Source: a virus. Taken from it: a DNA stretch of 23,677 bases. The stretch covers positions 1 to 23,677 of the IMG/VR virus record IMGVR_UViG_3300009433_000058; one strand, 5' to 3'. The position numbers were made by a program, and so were the translations under genes. The notes below the pieces were generated by a model. The model was not told the DNA's origin. It did no database searches and saw nothing but the letters and a program-made list of their open reading frames with translations. Positions 15,183-20,927 of this stretch are shown in pieces (position 1 is the first letter of the stretch; each line of letters begins with the position of its first letter).

Positions 15183-15452
15183 ATGGACTTCTATAAAAGA
15201 GCAAAAGAGCTCAAAAATATGCTCAGAGAGCTAGCAACTATGCGTGATGATGAACGCTTAAAAGACTATGCAGAGCAAGTAGACCCAGCAGAAATGGAAG
15301 AGTTTTCTTTAATTGTATACATAGGTACACTCACAAAGTACTTCTCATCATTACAATTCTTCAGCGAAGAGGAGATACATGCACTCGGTCTATATAATCC
15401 ATTGTTTGACCTAGACGGGTGGCGACGAATCAAGTACAACTGGGCAGATTAA
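15183..15452 (+). CDS. Small helical acidic protein, only complete plus-strand gene (89 aa)
   Basis: MDFYKRAKELKNMLRELATMRDDERLKDYAEQVDPAEMEEFSLIVYIGTL.. LGLYNPLFDLDGWRRIKYNW: mostly helical with no cysteines. No ribosome-binding site; the -10 is 5 nt upstream. Divergent from the HTH gene, an arrangement often used for regulators, but no DNA-binding motif is seen here. Function unknown. Confidence 0.75.
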   Translation: MDFYKRAKELKNMLRELATMRDDERLKDYAEQVDPAEMEEFSLIVYIGTLTKYFSSLQFFSEEEIHALGLYNPLFDLDGWRRIKYNWAD

Positions 15453-15581
15453 TAAAAAAATTTTTAGCCTTTAGACTTTACCATAACTTTTCAGATATAT
15501 AGTAATTAGTACCCCTACCCTATATACTATACGATTCAAAAATTAGGATTTATGCGAGCTGCAGTCCGGACCCTATTATAT

Positions 15582-15634
15582 CGCTTGGTTAGCGATTTCA
15601 CAAGTACCCCCAGCTTGTGCAATTCACAAGCTAG
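15582..15634. terminator. Two tandem hairpins between convergent genes
   Basis: ATCGCT-TGGTT-AGCGAT is followed by CCCC(C)AGCTTGTG-CAATT-CACAAGCT(A)GGGG, the second with 12 bp and one mismatch. They lie between the plus-strand gene ending at 15452 and the minus-strand gene ending at 15652 and probably stop transcription from both sides. Neither has a strong U-tract. The rest of 15453-15651 holds no gene. Confidence 0.5.
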
Positions 15635-15651
15635 GGGAGATTGTGCAATTT

Positions 15652-16065
15652 TTAAATGTTGCCGAGTTCCATTTCTTTCATCATTAAATTAGCTGTCTTT
15701 TTAGCATTTTCGATTCTCTGGGTTACATCCCCATCAGTTGTGATGGGGGTATAAACTATGACGGCATTTTGTTTACCAGCATTTTTTAAAGTGGCTGTAT
15801 AACCTTCTTTTCTGAATGCTCCATTTCTGAAGTGTTCAGAGGTTAATTTACCAGAGTTATTAGGTCGAACGCCGAACCAACTTCGTGGAGTTTTACCCAT
15901 TTGAGTTGGTTTAACGTATCCGACAAATGCTGAGTTGTCGGCATATTCTTTTCCTAATTTACTTTGTGTATTTGTATTTTTATTCATTGTTTTTGTCTCA
16001 TTTCTAAAATCTAGAGTACAACTTGAGATTGTCTCAGTGGCTCTAAATTTCTTATTTTCTTTCAT
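15652..16065 (-). CDS. Unknown basic protein, leaderless (137 aa)
   Basis: Rich in Asn, Thr and Lys (KTMNKNTNTQSKLGKEYADNSAFVGYVKPTQMGKTPRSWFGVRPNNSGKLTSEHFRNGAFRKEGY). The centre looks like a small beta-rich fold, and the C-terminal helix is QRIENAKKTANLMMKEMELG. The ATG at 16065 lies 6 nt after TAAATT (TGG before it), suggesting a leaderless transcript; an alternative start is MNKNTNT. Isolated gene between a hairpin-rich and an AT-rich spacer. Not recognised. Confidence 0.65.
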   Translation of the reverse strand: MKENKKFRATETISSCTLDFRNETKTMNKNTNTQSKLGKEYADNSAFVGYVKPTQMGKTPRSWFGVRPNNSGKLTSEHFRNGAFRKEGYTATLKNAGKQNAVIVYTPITTDGDVTQRIENAKKTANLMMKEMELGNI

Positions 16066-16089
16066 ACTATAAATTTACCACTTGCCAGT

Positions 16090-16526
16090 TATATGTTGAG
16101 TATTTCATAATTATTTTTTTATTTCAATTCATATATAGAAATATGAGACGTTCAAAAAAGTCAATTGGTATAAGGGTTTTTCGGGTACCCCCATACCCCC
16201 CCTATATGTCTGAAAAAAAATCTTTAGAAATTCAAAGAAATTTCCTATTTTTGACGTCAAAAAGTGGCTAAGACTTTTATTTAATTGGAACGTGTTCTAA
16301 TCTAAATATATTTACTTTAGATTTTACTCGAGATTTTTTTCAGCTTCTGAATTCTGAAATATGAAATATGAATTTTGAAAATCTGATTTTGAAAATCTGA
16401 TTTTCTAATATCTTAAATCTAAGTAATTTATATAAATAATCTAAGTAAATTTATATAGATTTTATATATACTATATATGGTATGACTGCTTCAATATACC
16501 ATATGCTGTACCACTATATATGGTAT
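16090..16526. other. AT-rich spacer with palindromes and short tandem repeats
   Basis: No gene seen. It contains a perfect 16-bp palindrome TTTTTGACGTCAAAAA (16248-16263) and a tandem pair of TTTTGAAAATCTGA (about 16371-16400). Two near-copies of AATCTAAGTAAATTTATA follow (about 16417-16456). ATATGGTAT/ATACCATAT form an inverted repeat (16475-16483/16496-16504). TTTACTTTAGATTTT (about 16310) recurs near 21391. Confidence 0.6.
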
Positions 16527-16527
16527 A

Positions 16528-16539
16528 GAACATATGTTC
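16528..16539. promoter_or_regulatory. LexA-like palindrome GAACATATGTTC
   Basis: A 12-bp palindrome followed by GAACG, resembling the Gram-positive/actinobacterial SOS box. The same core occurs as a full 16-bp palindrome at 21413-21428, also just downstream (on the minus strand) of the CATTAG..CTCCGGAG repeats. Confidence 0.45.
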
Positions 16540-16579
16540 GAACGCTCCAGTCACTAAACATTATATATACCCGGACCTC

Positions 16580-16608
16580 CATTAGTCTCTCAGAGATACT
16601 CCGGAGCA
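16580..16608. repeat. Dispersed 30-nt repeat, copy A
   Basis: CATTAG-N3-CTCAGAGATACTCCGGAG. Related copies are at 17889-17917, 21445-21474 and 21475-21504. Here it lies just after the stop of the 53-aa gene. Confidence 0.65.
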
Positions 16609-16626
16609 TTTGACAAGTAGGCTGGG

Positions 16627-16788
16627 TTATTTGTATAAACCCCAGCTCACCATGTCCCTCACGAATGAGACGGCACTCTCGAAGTGCTCGTTCCACCCTA
16701 CGGCTTCCTCGCATGCGTAGAGTGAACAGTACTCACCACAACCTTCGTCCATTGCGTCTAGTACCATCTTGAATTCTTTAACTTTCAT
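16627..16788 (-). CDS. Small acidic protein (53 aa)
   Basis: MKVKEFKMVLDAMDEGCGEY then CSLYACEEAVGWNEHFESAV and SFVRDMVSWGLYK, acidic and helical with three cysteines (C17, C21, C26). SD AAGGAG lies 5 nt before the ATG, and a class 1 promoter starts 29 nt upstream. The stop lies in a hairpin (16621-16646, GCTGGG(G)TT/AACCCAGC). Real by context although short. Function unknown; small cysteine-bearing early proteins are often host-takeover factors (inference). Confidence 0.75.
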   Translation of the reverse strand: MKVKEFKMVLDAMDEGCGEYCSLYACEEAVGWNEHFESAVSFVRDMVSWGLYK

Positions 16789-16816
16789 TGTGTCTCCTTG
16801 TTTGTCTTATACTATA

Positions 16817-16845
16817 AGTATATCACATCTTTACAAATAATGCAA
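16817..16845 (-). promoter_or_regulatory. Class 1 promoter
   Basis: -35 TTGCAT (16840-16845), 17-nt spacer, -10 TATACT (16817-16822), TGA before the -10. A-tract upstream at 16861-16865. Confidence 0.85.
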
Positions 16846-16863
16846 ATCAAATAGAAGATTTTT

Positions 16864-17163
16864 TTAAATCTTTTTTAGATTCTGAAAATCTTCTATTGTG
16901 TTGGTAAAAATCCAGCTAGATTCTGTAACCTTAGCCATAATAGAATCTTCACCTAATTGCCATGCAATAAAATTAATATAGTCTCTTACTGCTTCTGCTT
17001 GTGCTTCTGTATTTGTTACTGTAGAAAATTCAATTGAATCTTCTTTAATACCTAACCAAGCACCTTCGCATTCTTTTAATGTCCATCCAGATATCATTTT
17101 ACTAATACCTTCTGAAGCATCTTCAATAACTGCTGGTACGGTTCGTATTGTTAATTCGTACAT
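16864..17163 (-). CDS. Unknown protein (99 aa)
   Basis: Start at MYELTIRTVPAVIEDASEG (17163), fixed by AACGAAAGG upstream; the frame is open further but without a start signal. Alpha/beta composition (TNTEAQAEAVRDYINFIAWQLGEDSIM), acidic. A G/C hairpin (GGGGG/CCCCC, 17187-17205) sits just before the ribosome-binding site and may modulate translation. The stop is in an AAGATTT/AAATCTT hairpin (16855-16872). Second gene after the class 2 promoter at 17388. Function unknown. Confidence 0.75.
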   Translation of the reverse strand: MYELTIRTVPAVIEDASEGISKMISGWTLKECEGAWLGIKEDSIEFSTVTNTEAQAEAVRDYINFIAWQLGEDSIMAKVTESSWIFTNTIEDFQNLKKI

Positions 17164-17186
17164 TTTTAACCTTTCGTTTTTCTGGT

Positions 17187-17205
17187 GGGGGTATTCACCC
17201 CCCCC
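17187..17205 (-). promoter_or_regulatory. G/C-rich hairpin before a ribosome-binding site
   Basis: GGGGG-TGAATA-CCCCC plus flanking G/C, about 11 nt upstream of the AACGAAAGG of the 99-aa gene and 8 nt after the stop of the 55-aa gene. It could be an attenuator, a translational block or a processing site. Confidence 0.45.
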
Positions 17206-17213
17206 GTTATTTT

Positions 17214-17381
17214 TTAGCCCCAGTAAATCATACTGCAAATAATTAGTGTCATTGCAAATATGTCTGCTGATAATTGACTAAAGTCTCTTCTAGGTCCAAG
17301 TCCATAGCCCTTAGTAGTTGTAAAATACCAATTACCTCGGTCTGTTTTCTTGTATCCGTTTATTATGTCTGTTTTCATCAT
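17214..17381 (-). CDS. Small protein with hydrophobic C-terminus, leaderless (55 aa)
   Basis: MMKTDIINGYKKTDRGNWYF then TTTKGYGLGPRRDFSQLSAD and IFAMTLIICSMIYWG. The last 17 residues form a likely membrane helix (C-in or tail-anchored). The first ATG is 6 nt after the -10 TATAGT, so the mRNA is leaderless; M2 is three bases later. The N-terminal part (GNWYFTTTKGYGLGPRRDF) looks folded. First gene of a two-gene unit. Function unknown. Confidence 0.65.
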   Translation of the reverse strand: MMKTDIINGYKKTDRGNWYFTTTKGYGLGPRRDFSQLSADIFAMTLIICSMIYWG

Positions 17382-17387
17382 GTATAT

Positions 17388-17439
17388 ACTATATCATCTA
17401 TTGTGATTTATGTCAAATTTAAAAAGCCTATAAACATTG
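17388..17439 (-). promoter_or_regulatory. Class 2 promoter with upstream box, copy a
   Basis: -35 TTGACA (17411-17416), 17-nt spacer, -10 TATAGT (17388-17393) with TGA before it. The box CAATGTTTATAGGCTTT (17423-17439) ends 6 nt above the -35. The same box at the same distance occurs in two more promoters. Confidence 0.85.
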
Positions 17440-17481
17440 AGGTTAGAAAAAAATATTTATTTTTTTTTAAATACTATAGGG

Positions 17482-17688
17482 TTAGCTTTTAACTAACCCG
17501 ATAGCGTCAACGAACTTCATTGCATCAAAGTTTTCATTATCATTAATGAATTCTTTAATAAGAGTAGGTAATAAATTAGAGTTTAAGAATCTAAGTATTA
17601 CTTCTCTGTCTGCATCTTCTTCAGTTACAGTTGTAAGAACTGCTTCTCTTACTGCATCTGCTATAAGTTGGTAATGTTTTCTAGTCAT
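17482..17688 (-). CDS. Conserved small phage protein (68 aa)
   Basis: MTRKHYQLIADAVREAVLTT..REVILRFLNSNLLPTLIKEFINDNENFDAMKFVDAIGL matches a frequent small phage protein pattern: 'mtRkdY..iA.a......  l...la..fa.dNpnFd..rFl.a.G'. It is seen in many phages of Gram-positives and proteobacteria, without assigned function. Acidic, all-helical. SD is GAAAGAGAG. The stop lies in a perfect 7-bp hairpin GGGTTAG/CTAACCC (17479-17499). Expressed from the class 2 promoter at 17722. Confidence 0.8.
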   Translation of the reverse strand: MTRKHYQLIADAVREAVLTTVTEEDADREVILRFLNSNLLPTLIKEFINDNENFDAMKFVDAIGLVKS

Positions 17689-17721
17689 TTTCGTTACTCT
17701 CTTTCGTTGTTGTATATATAT

Positions 17722-17773
17722 ACTATATCATATAATATTATTTATGTCAAATCGAGAAAGCCTATAAACATTG
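17722..17773 (-). promoter_or_regulatory. Class 2 promoter with upstream box, copy b
   Basis: -35 TTGACA (17745-17750), 17-nt spacer, -10 TATAGT (17722-17727). The box CAATGTTTATAGGCTTT at 17757-17773 is again 6 nt above the -35. Confidence 0.85.
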
Positions 17774-17829
17774 GGGTTATAAAATTATTTTAAATTTTTT
17801 TTTAATACTATATGTAGTACCACTACATA

Positions 17830-18015
17830 TGGGGTGCCTGTCTAGGTCTGGAGACCCAATGGAATTTTCTTGATTGGCTCCGGAGAACCATTAGAAACCT
17901 CTGTATACTCCGGAGGATTTTATTTTCACAAGGTCATTCGGTTGTGAAAGTCGGGTACTTCAGAGCCTCTGTGCGAGGGCTATTTCCCAGTCTGTCTTCA
18001 CAACCTTAACCTTAT
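17830..18015 (-). ncRNA. Candidate structured RNA after a class 1 promoter
   Basis: The transcript begins about 18015. GGTTGTGAA near its 5' end pairs with TTCACAACC about 50 nt on, enclosing GGG-AAATAG-CCC and CAGA-GGC-TCTG. Then come CTCCGGAG..CTCCGGAG around repeat copy B and ATATGTAGT-GGT-ACTACATAT (about 17811-17832). A GTG frame of 13 codons is the only candidate ORF and has no SD. No protein gene lies before the next promoter at 17773, so an RNA product is the better reading. Confidence 0.5.
17889..17917. repeat. Dispersed 30-nt repeat, copy B
   Basis: CATTAG-AAACCTCTGTATACTCCGGAG; a second TCCGGAG lies 10 nt to the left, so the element is bracketed by TCCGGAG palindromes. Confidence 0.6.
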
Positions 18016-18021
18016 ACTATA

Positions 18022-18050
18022 AGTATATCATACCTTTACAAATAATGCAA
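18022..18050 (-). promoter_or_regulatory. Class 1 promoter
   Basis: -35 TTGCAT (18045-18050), 17-nt spacer, -10 TATACT (18022-18027), TGA before the -10, A-tract upstream (18062-18071). Confidence 0.85.
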
Positions 18051-18080
18051 ATCATTTATAAAGTTTTTTTTGAAGCTGGG

Positions 18081-19013
18081 TTATATTTCAAACCCAGTTT
18101 CAATTTCGTCAAGTATTTCGTTAGCTGTCTTTTGTATTCTGGTCAAAGACTCTTTAACTAATTTCTTAGTATCGCCTTTACCCCAGCTAGCAATGTAACC
18201 AAAACTGTAAGCGTCTTGTTCTGAGTGAATGCCTAGGGCTTCAGCTACAATGAACGCCACTCCTTCAGCTTCAGTTTCGTATCTTGCTCGGTTAATGTGA
18301 TAGTCTTTAATATCAGCATGCAAAATCATGTGAGCCACTTCGTGGATGAGAGTTTTGACTCTATAACCTAAGTCTGCATTCTCGTCAATCACAATCTTTT
18401 TATCAGCGTGTGAGCAAAATCCGTCACTGCCTTGAGCGTTACCAACTAAAACTCTAAAGCCGTATTTGTCTGCTAGCATCACAAAGTTAAGCCAAGTGCC
18501 GTCGTCTGCGTTGGCTACTTCGTCTTTAACCATTGAGAATGAAGTGACTACGTCATCGCCTTCAGTCTGATTAATTCCAAACACTGGCACTGACATAAAG
18601 CCCATCATTTTCTTAGCTGTTTTGTGAGATGCATCAACCCCACAAAAATTTGTTCTGCTGAATTTATTCCAAATAGTTTTACCACCATATCGTGGGCATG
18701 TTTTTTCTATACAAACAAAACCCATTCTTGGAGCCAAAATCCACATTGCTTTTTCACCAGCTTTAATTGTTCTGCCGATTTTTTCCCACTGCTTAGCACC
18801 ACGTACATGAGATGGCATCGCATCCCAGCCACGTAGTAAAGACTCAAGCCAAATCAATTGAGTGTTATTCCAACTGTATGCTCTCTCGCCTTTAACAAAG
18901 TGCAAATATTCCTTCCAATTGTTAGACTCAATTAACTCATCGATGGAATTTTCCAAAGATGCAGATATTTGCTCTACAATTTCTTGGTTAGTCAATTTTT
19001 CTTTTGTAGTCAT
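18081..19013 (-). CDS. ArdC-like antirestriction / ssDNA-binding metallopeptidase (310 aa)
   Basis: Residues about 10-100 match the ArdC N-terminal ssDNA-binding domain (FVKGERAYSWNNTQLIWLESLLRGWDA.. KQWEKIGRTIKAGEKAMWILAP). The C-terminal half is a zincin: HEVAH at 224-228 with a likely third ligand in YETEAEGVAF (about 246-253). ArdC proteins protect incoming DNA from restriction. Between the domains sit C101, C106 and C124, possibly a zinc-knuckle insertion. Leader has ACGAAAGG. The stop codon lies in a CTGGGTT/AACCCAG hairpin (18076-18097). Its place in the early-type region fits first-entry defence evasion. Confidence 0.85.
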   Translation of the reverse strand: MTTKEKLTNQEIVEQISASLENSIDELIESNNWKEYLHFVKGERAYSWNNTQLIWLESLLRGWDAMPSHVRGAKQWEKIGRTIKAGEKAMWILAPRMGFVCIEKTCPRYGGKTIWNKFSRTNFCGVDASHKTAKKMMGFMSVPVFGINQTEGDDVVTSFSMVKDEVANADDGTWLNFVMLADKYGFRVLVGNAQGSDGFCSHADKKIVIDENADLGYRVKTLIHEVAHMILHADIKDYHINRARYETEAEGVAFIVAEALGIHSEQDAYSFGYIASWGKGDTKKLVKESLTRIQKTANEILDEIETGFEI

Positions 19014-19043
19014 TTTTTACCTTTCGTATTGTCTTATAATATA

Positions 19044-19072
19044 AGTATATCATATATTGCAAATTAATGCAA
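19044..19072 (-). promoter_or_regulatory. Class 1 promoter of the ArdC-like gene
   Basis: -35 TTGCAT (19067-19072), 17-nt spacer, -10 TATACT (19044-19049). The perfect inverted repeat TTGCATTAATTTGCAA covers the -35. Confidence 0.88.
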
Positions 19073-19094
19073 GTCAGATAGAGGATTTTTTTAC

Positions 19095-19122
19095 AAAAAA
19101 AAAGCTGGTACTAAGACCAGCC
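19095..19122 (-). terminator. Intrinsic terminator
   Basis: GCTGGT-CTTAGT-ACCAGC followed by nine T on the minus strand, right after the stop of the acidic gene at 19129. The clearest canonical terminator in the early-like region; the T-run also doubles as the A/T-rich zone above the next promoter. Confidence 0.92.
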
Positions 19123-19128
19123 TTTTAA

Positions 19129-19335
19129 TTAATCTTCGTCTAAAAGGTCTTTCAACCTTTCGTATTCTGCGTAATTTTGGTCGGCTAATTCTTCCATAGT
19201 GATTATGGAATAGCCGTCAAAATAGTTATCTTCACCGAAAAATTCTGCAATTTCTTCGTCAAAGTCTGACATTATGCAACCTTGTTCGGTTTCGTACACT
19301 TCTTTGAAGCGTAATTCGGATAAATCAGTATTCAA
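19129..19335 (-). CDS. Small very acidic protein (68 aa; possibly 47 aa)
   Basis: The frame begins with TTG at 19335 (weak GTAGGT upstream). The internal ATG at 19272 (MSDFDEEIAEFFGEDNYFDG) has AAGG 7 nt before it and may be the true start. Composition is dominated by Asp and Glu (EELADQNYAEYERLKDLLDED), a DNA-mimic-like charge pattern, though such function is a guess. Lies downstream of the tRNA-like element and is followed by a canonical terminator. Confidence 0.65.
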   Translation of the reverse strand: MNTDLSELRFKEVYETEQGCIMSDFDEEIAEFFGEDNYFDGYSIITMEELADQNYAEYERLKDLLDED

Positions 19336-19386
19336 TTTATACCTACTTTCTATTAGTTTTCTCTCTTATTCATTTAACTAATAGCG

Positions 19387-19464
19387 TGGAACTGTGGGGA
19401 GTTGAACCCCAGTATCCTCAAGGGCAGAAATTAATCTGCTCCGAGGGCTAAACCCGTCAGTCCC
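19387..19464 (-). tRNA. tRNA/tmRNA-like element, atypical
   Basis: GGGACTG pairs with CAGTTCC as a 7-bp acceptor stem, including a G3-U70 wobble (the alanine identity pair), followed by A73. The T-arm is perfect: TGGGG-TTCAACT-CCCCA. The D-arm is poor (GGG/CCC, 5-nt loop). The anticodon arm is GCAGA/TCTGC with a 6-nt loop, extendable through CCTC/GAGG. CCA is not encoded (CGC follows). The acceptor plus T-arm resemble the tRNA-like domain of tmRNA. The 5' strand overlaps the last codons and stop of the 52-aa gene. It could be a degenerate tRNA, a mini tmRNA-like mimic or a processing signal. Confidence 0.5.
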
Positions 19465-19615
19465 TTTTAATTGTCTGCTTAGGTAGTACAAAAATAAGCA
19501 TGTACATAAAGCCAAGCCATAGAGGTAGCAAAGCCAAATCTAAGCCGTTGAAAATACCATCACCAGTTAAATCAAAACTGTTAATAACATAATCACTGCA
19601 ATATTCATTAATCAT
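19457..19615 (-). CDS. Small membrane protein with EF-hand/dockerin-like loop (52 aa)
   Basis: MINEYCSDYVINSFDLTGDG then IFNGLDLALLPLWLGFMYML and IFVLPKQTIKRD. DLTGDGIFNGLD fits a calcium-loop pattern (DxTGDGxxNxxD) as in dockerin/EF-hands. A hydrophobic helix of about 20 residues and a basic end follow. SD GGAAGGG is strong. Its stop TGA lies inside the acceptor strand of the tRNA-like element. The ATG overlaps the TGA of a 14-codon upstream frame (ATGA). Role unknown. Confidence 0.7.
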   Translation of the reverse strand: MINEYCSDYVINSFDLTGDGIFNGLDLALLPLWLGFMYMLIFVLPKQTIKRD

Positions 19616-19639
19616 TTTTCCCTTCCGTTAAAAGTATAG

Positions 19640-19785
19640 CGAAGAGAAGTTTTCATAACCTTCGTGTGCTATTCCCGTTCCTGCAGTTATTAAGTGGATT
19701 ACAAGTTATGCGTTCGTTATCGCTCCACTCTGCATACTACTAAGGCTTCACAGTTGAAAGTTTAAAACCCCTCTTTCTGTCGCTA
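19640..19785 (-). ncRNA. Structured leader RNA before the membrane mini-protein
   Basis: About 170 nt separate the promoter from the ATG. TGCAG+AGTGGA pair with TCCACT..CTGCA, enclosing GCG/CGC. A GAAAG/CTTTC arm lies at the 5' end and CGAAG/CTTCG near the 3' end. A 14-codon frame (MKTSLRYTFNGREK) ends in ATGA overlap with the gene start. A cis-acting leader or small RNA is likely; no known riboswitch motif was recognised. Confidence 0.4.
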
Positions 19786-19792
19786 TATTATA

Positions 19793-19821
19793 AGTATATC
19801 ATACCTTGCAAATTAATGCAA
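19793..19821 (-). promoter_or_regulatory. Class 1 promoter
   Basis: -35 TTGCAT (19816-19821), 17-nt spacer, -10 TATACT (19793-19798), inverted repeat TTGCATTAATTTGCAA, long A-tracts at 19835-19850 above it. Confidence 0.88.
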
Positions 19822-19963
19822 GGATTAAATCAAATTTTTTTTATTTTTTTTGCTGACCGGACTTCTCCGGAAAAATTTCCACCCATCCCTTTTGGGTTTG
19901 GGTTGAGGTTTTCTGTTGCCAAGTCCCTCAAAACTCCGAAGCTTATTCAATTTTCCACCTAGC

Positions 19964-20086
19964 CTAAGCTAGTGGTGTAAGGGTAACCCCTTTGCCGTGT
20001 GGATGCCTGTGAACATTACCTGTTCCACAGGTGCATTCCACAGTGCCGGCTTGGAATTCTCTTACGATGTAACCGTTAGTGGTCAT
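19964..20086 (-). CDS. Cys/His mini-protein (40 aa)
   Basis: MTTNGYIVREFQAGTVECTC then GTGNVHRHPHGKGVTLTPLA. The CTC pair with HRHPH makes a plausible small metal site. AAAGG lies upstream in the conserved AACGAAAGG leader. TAG stop inside an 8-bp hairpin (19955-19975). A 5' leader hairpin TTGAGG-AAAAG-CCTCAA precedes it. The GC content and codon pattern look like its neighbours. The downstream 19851-19950 has an inverted TCCGG/CCGGA and no gene. Function unknown. Confidence 0.7.
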   Translation of the reverse strand: MTTNGYIVREFQAGTVECTCGTGNVHRHPHGKGVTLTPLA

Positions 20087-20144
20087 ATCGGGAGCCTTTC
20101 GTTTGATTCGCTTTTGAGGCTTTTCCTCAATCGCTTATATATAT

Positions 20145-20173
20145 AGTATATCATACCTTGTTTTATTATGCAA
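20145..20173 (-). promoter_or_regulatory. Class 1 promoter
   Basis: -35 TTGCAT (20168-20173), 17-nt spacer, -10 TATACT (20145-20150), TGA before the -10, A-tracts at 20190-20205 above it. The inverted repeat over the -35 is not kept here. Confidence 0.85.
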
Positions 20174-20212
20174 GTTTATTTTAAGATTTTTTTTATTTTT
20201 TTTTTGGAAGTA

Positions 20213-20246
20213 ATGGCGAGGTAAAATCAAACAAAACCCTCGCCAC
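20213..20246 (-). other. Hairpin after the KTSC gene
   Basis: TGGCGAGG/CCTCGCCA (8 bp, 16-nt loop) follows the stop-codon hairpin (20260-20285). No U-tract on the minus strand. Together they likely form the 3' end of the KTSC transcript. Confidence 0.5.
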
Positions 20247-20267
20247 CATTCAAACCTTGCTAAGCGT

Positions 20268-20510
20268 CTATTTAAAGACGCCTAGTCTGTCGTAGTCATA
20301 CCCACCTTTTTTAATTAGTAAGTCGAATACTTTACCGACGCTTTTGTCGGCTTTGTGGGTAGACTTAAGCAATTTCCAATCGCTTCTTTCTACACCGTAG
20401 TATGTGTACTGCACACCGTTATTAAATTCAGCAGTTAGCTTTCTGTTGAATGTATTGAACCCGATGCTGTTGAGCATTGAGCTTTGTACTTTTAATGTTC
20501 TTGTTAACAT
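20268..20510 (-). CDS. KTSC-domain protein (80 aa)
   Basis: Start at MLTRTLKVQ (20510) with AAAACGAAAGG upstream; the open frame extends 20 codons further but runs through the promoter. VQSSMLNSIGFNTFNRKLTAEFNNGVQYTYYGV fits the KTSC domain ('SS.i.siGYd....L.v.F.nG..Y.Y..V'), common in phages. Its function is unclear, with suggested nucleic-acid or lysyl-tRNA-synthetase links. The KADKSVGKVFDLLIKK segment replaces the usual 'a.SkGkyfn..Ir'. TAG stop in a 10-bp hairpin with one G-U. Confidence 0.85.
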   Translation of the reverse strand: MLTRTLKVQSSMLNSIGFNTFNRKLTAEFNNGVQYTYYGVERSDWKLLKSTHKADKSVGKVFDLLIKKGGYDYDRLGVFK

Positions 20511-20541
20511 TTTTCGTCCTTTCGTTTTATCGTATATATAC

Positions 20542-20570
20542 AGTATATCATACATTATGAAATACTGCAA
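20542..20570 (-). promoter_or_regulatory. Class 1 promoter of the KTSC gene
   Basis: -35 TTGCAG (20565-20570), 17-nt spacer, -10 TATACT (20542-20547), TGA before the -10. Confidence 0.85.
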
Positions 20571-20587
20571 ATCTTATTTTTATATTT

Positions 20588-20839
20588 CTAACAATCGCTG
20601 TAAAAGTCATATTGAAACTGTTTAGTTGCAACTGGGTCGTTAAACCCTTACTCTGTGCAGGTAGTTTCCGATAAGCTCACTATGAACAACAGGGACTGAC
20701 AGGGACCCCCAGTGTCGCTGAGGTTATCACCTAGGATAAACCACAAGCGTCTTTGTGTGTGTCGAGTATGTTGCAGGTAGTTTCTTTTCGAGACTATGGA
20801 CACTTTACGAGCCAGTTTCTCAATAACTTCTACAGCCAT
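20588..20839 (-). other. Interrupted reading frame or structured RNA
   Basis: From ATG 20839 a frame runs 63 codons (MAVEVIEKLARKVSIVSKR.. SETTCTE) to TAA (20648-20650). It then continues in the same frame for 19 more codons (GFNDPVATKQFQYDFYSDC) to TAG (20588-20590), which abuts the next promoter and lies in a weak hairpin, as real gene ends do here. The middle looks less protein-like and carries two direct copies of GAAACTACCTGCA (20657-20669, 20772-20784). No good SD. Options: a decayed gene, an inserted element, or a structured RNA. Confidence 0.35.
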
Positions 20840-20858
20840 TGTTAGTTAGTATATACTA

Positions 20859-20887
20859 AGTATATCATACATTCTTAGTATCTGCAA
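20859..20887 (-). promoter_or_regulatory. Class 1 promoter
   Basis: -35 TTGCAG (20882-20887), 17-nt spacer, -10 TATACT (20859-20864). It starts 3 nt below the stop-codon hairpin of the upstream CxxC gene. Confidence 0.82.
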
Positions 20888-20889
20888 AT

Positions 20890-20927
20890 TCTATGGATGA
20901 ATTTCTTTAGCGACCTTCATCCATAGA
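20890..20927 (-). other. Hairpin across the stop codon of the CxxC mini-protein
   Basis: Perfect 12-bp arms TCTATGGATGAA/TTCATCCATAGA with a 14-nt loop that contains the TAA. The 5' arm encodes SMDE, so it is both coding and structural. No U-tract follows. Confidence 0.8.

Noticed and set aside
16514-16714. 66-codon minus-strand frame MRGSRRVERALREC..
   Set aside because: It is out of frame with, and overlaps, the well-supported 53-aa gene (16627-16788) and a dispersed repeat.
19387-19464. Ordinary tRNA-Leu or suppressor tRNA
   Set aside because: Anticodon loop of six or eight bases, poor D-arm and wrong length for a long-variable-arm tRNA; no anticodon can be assigned.
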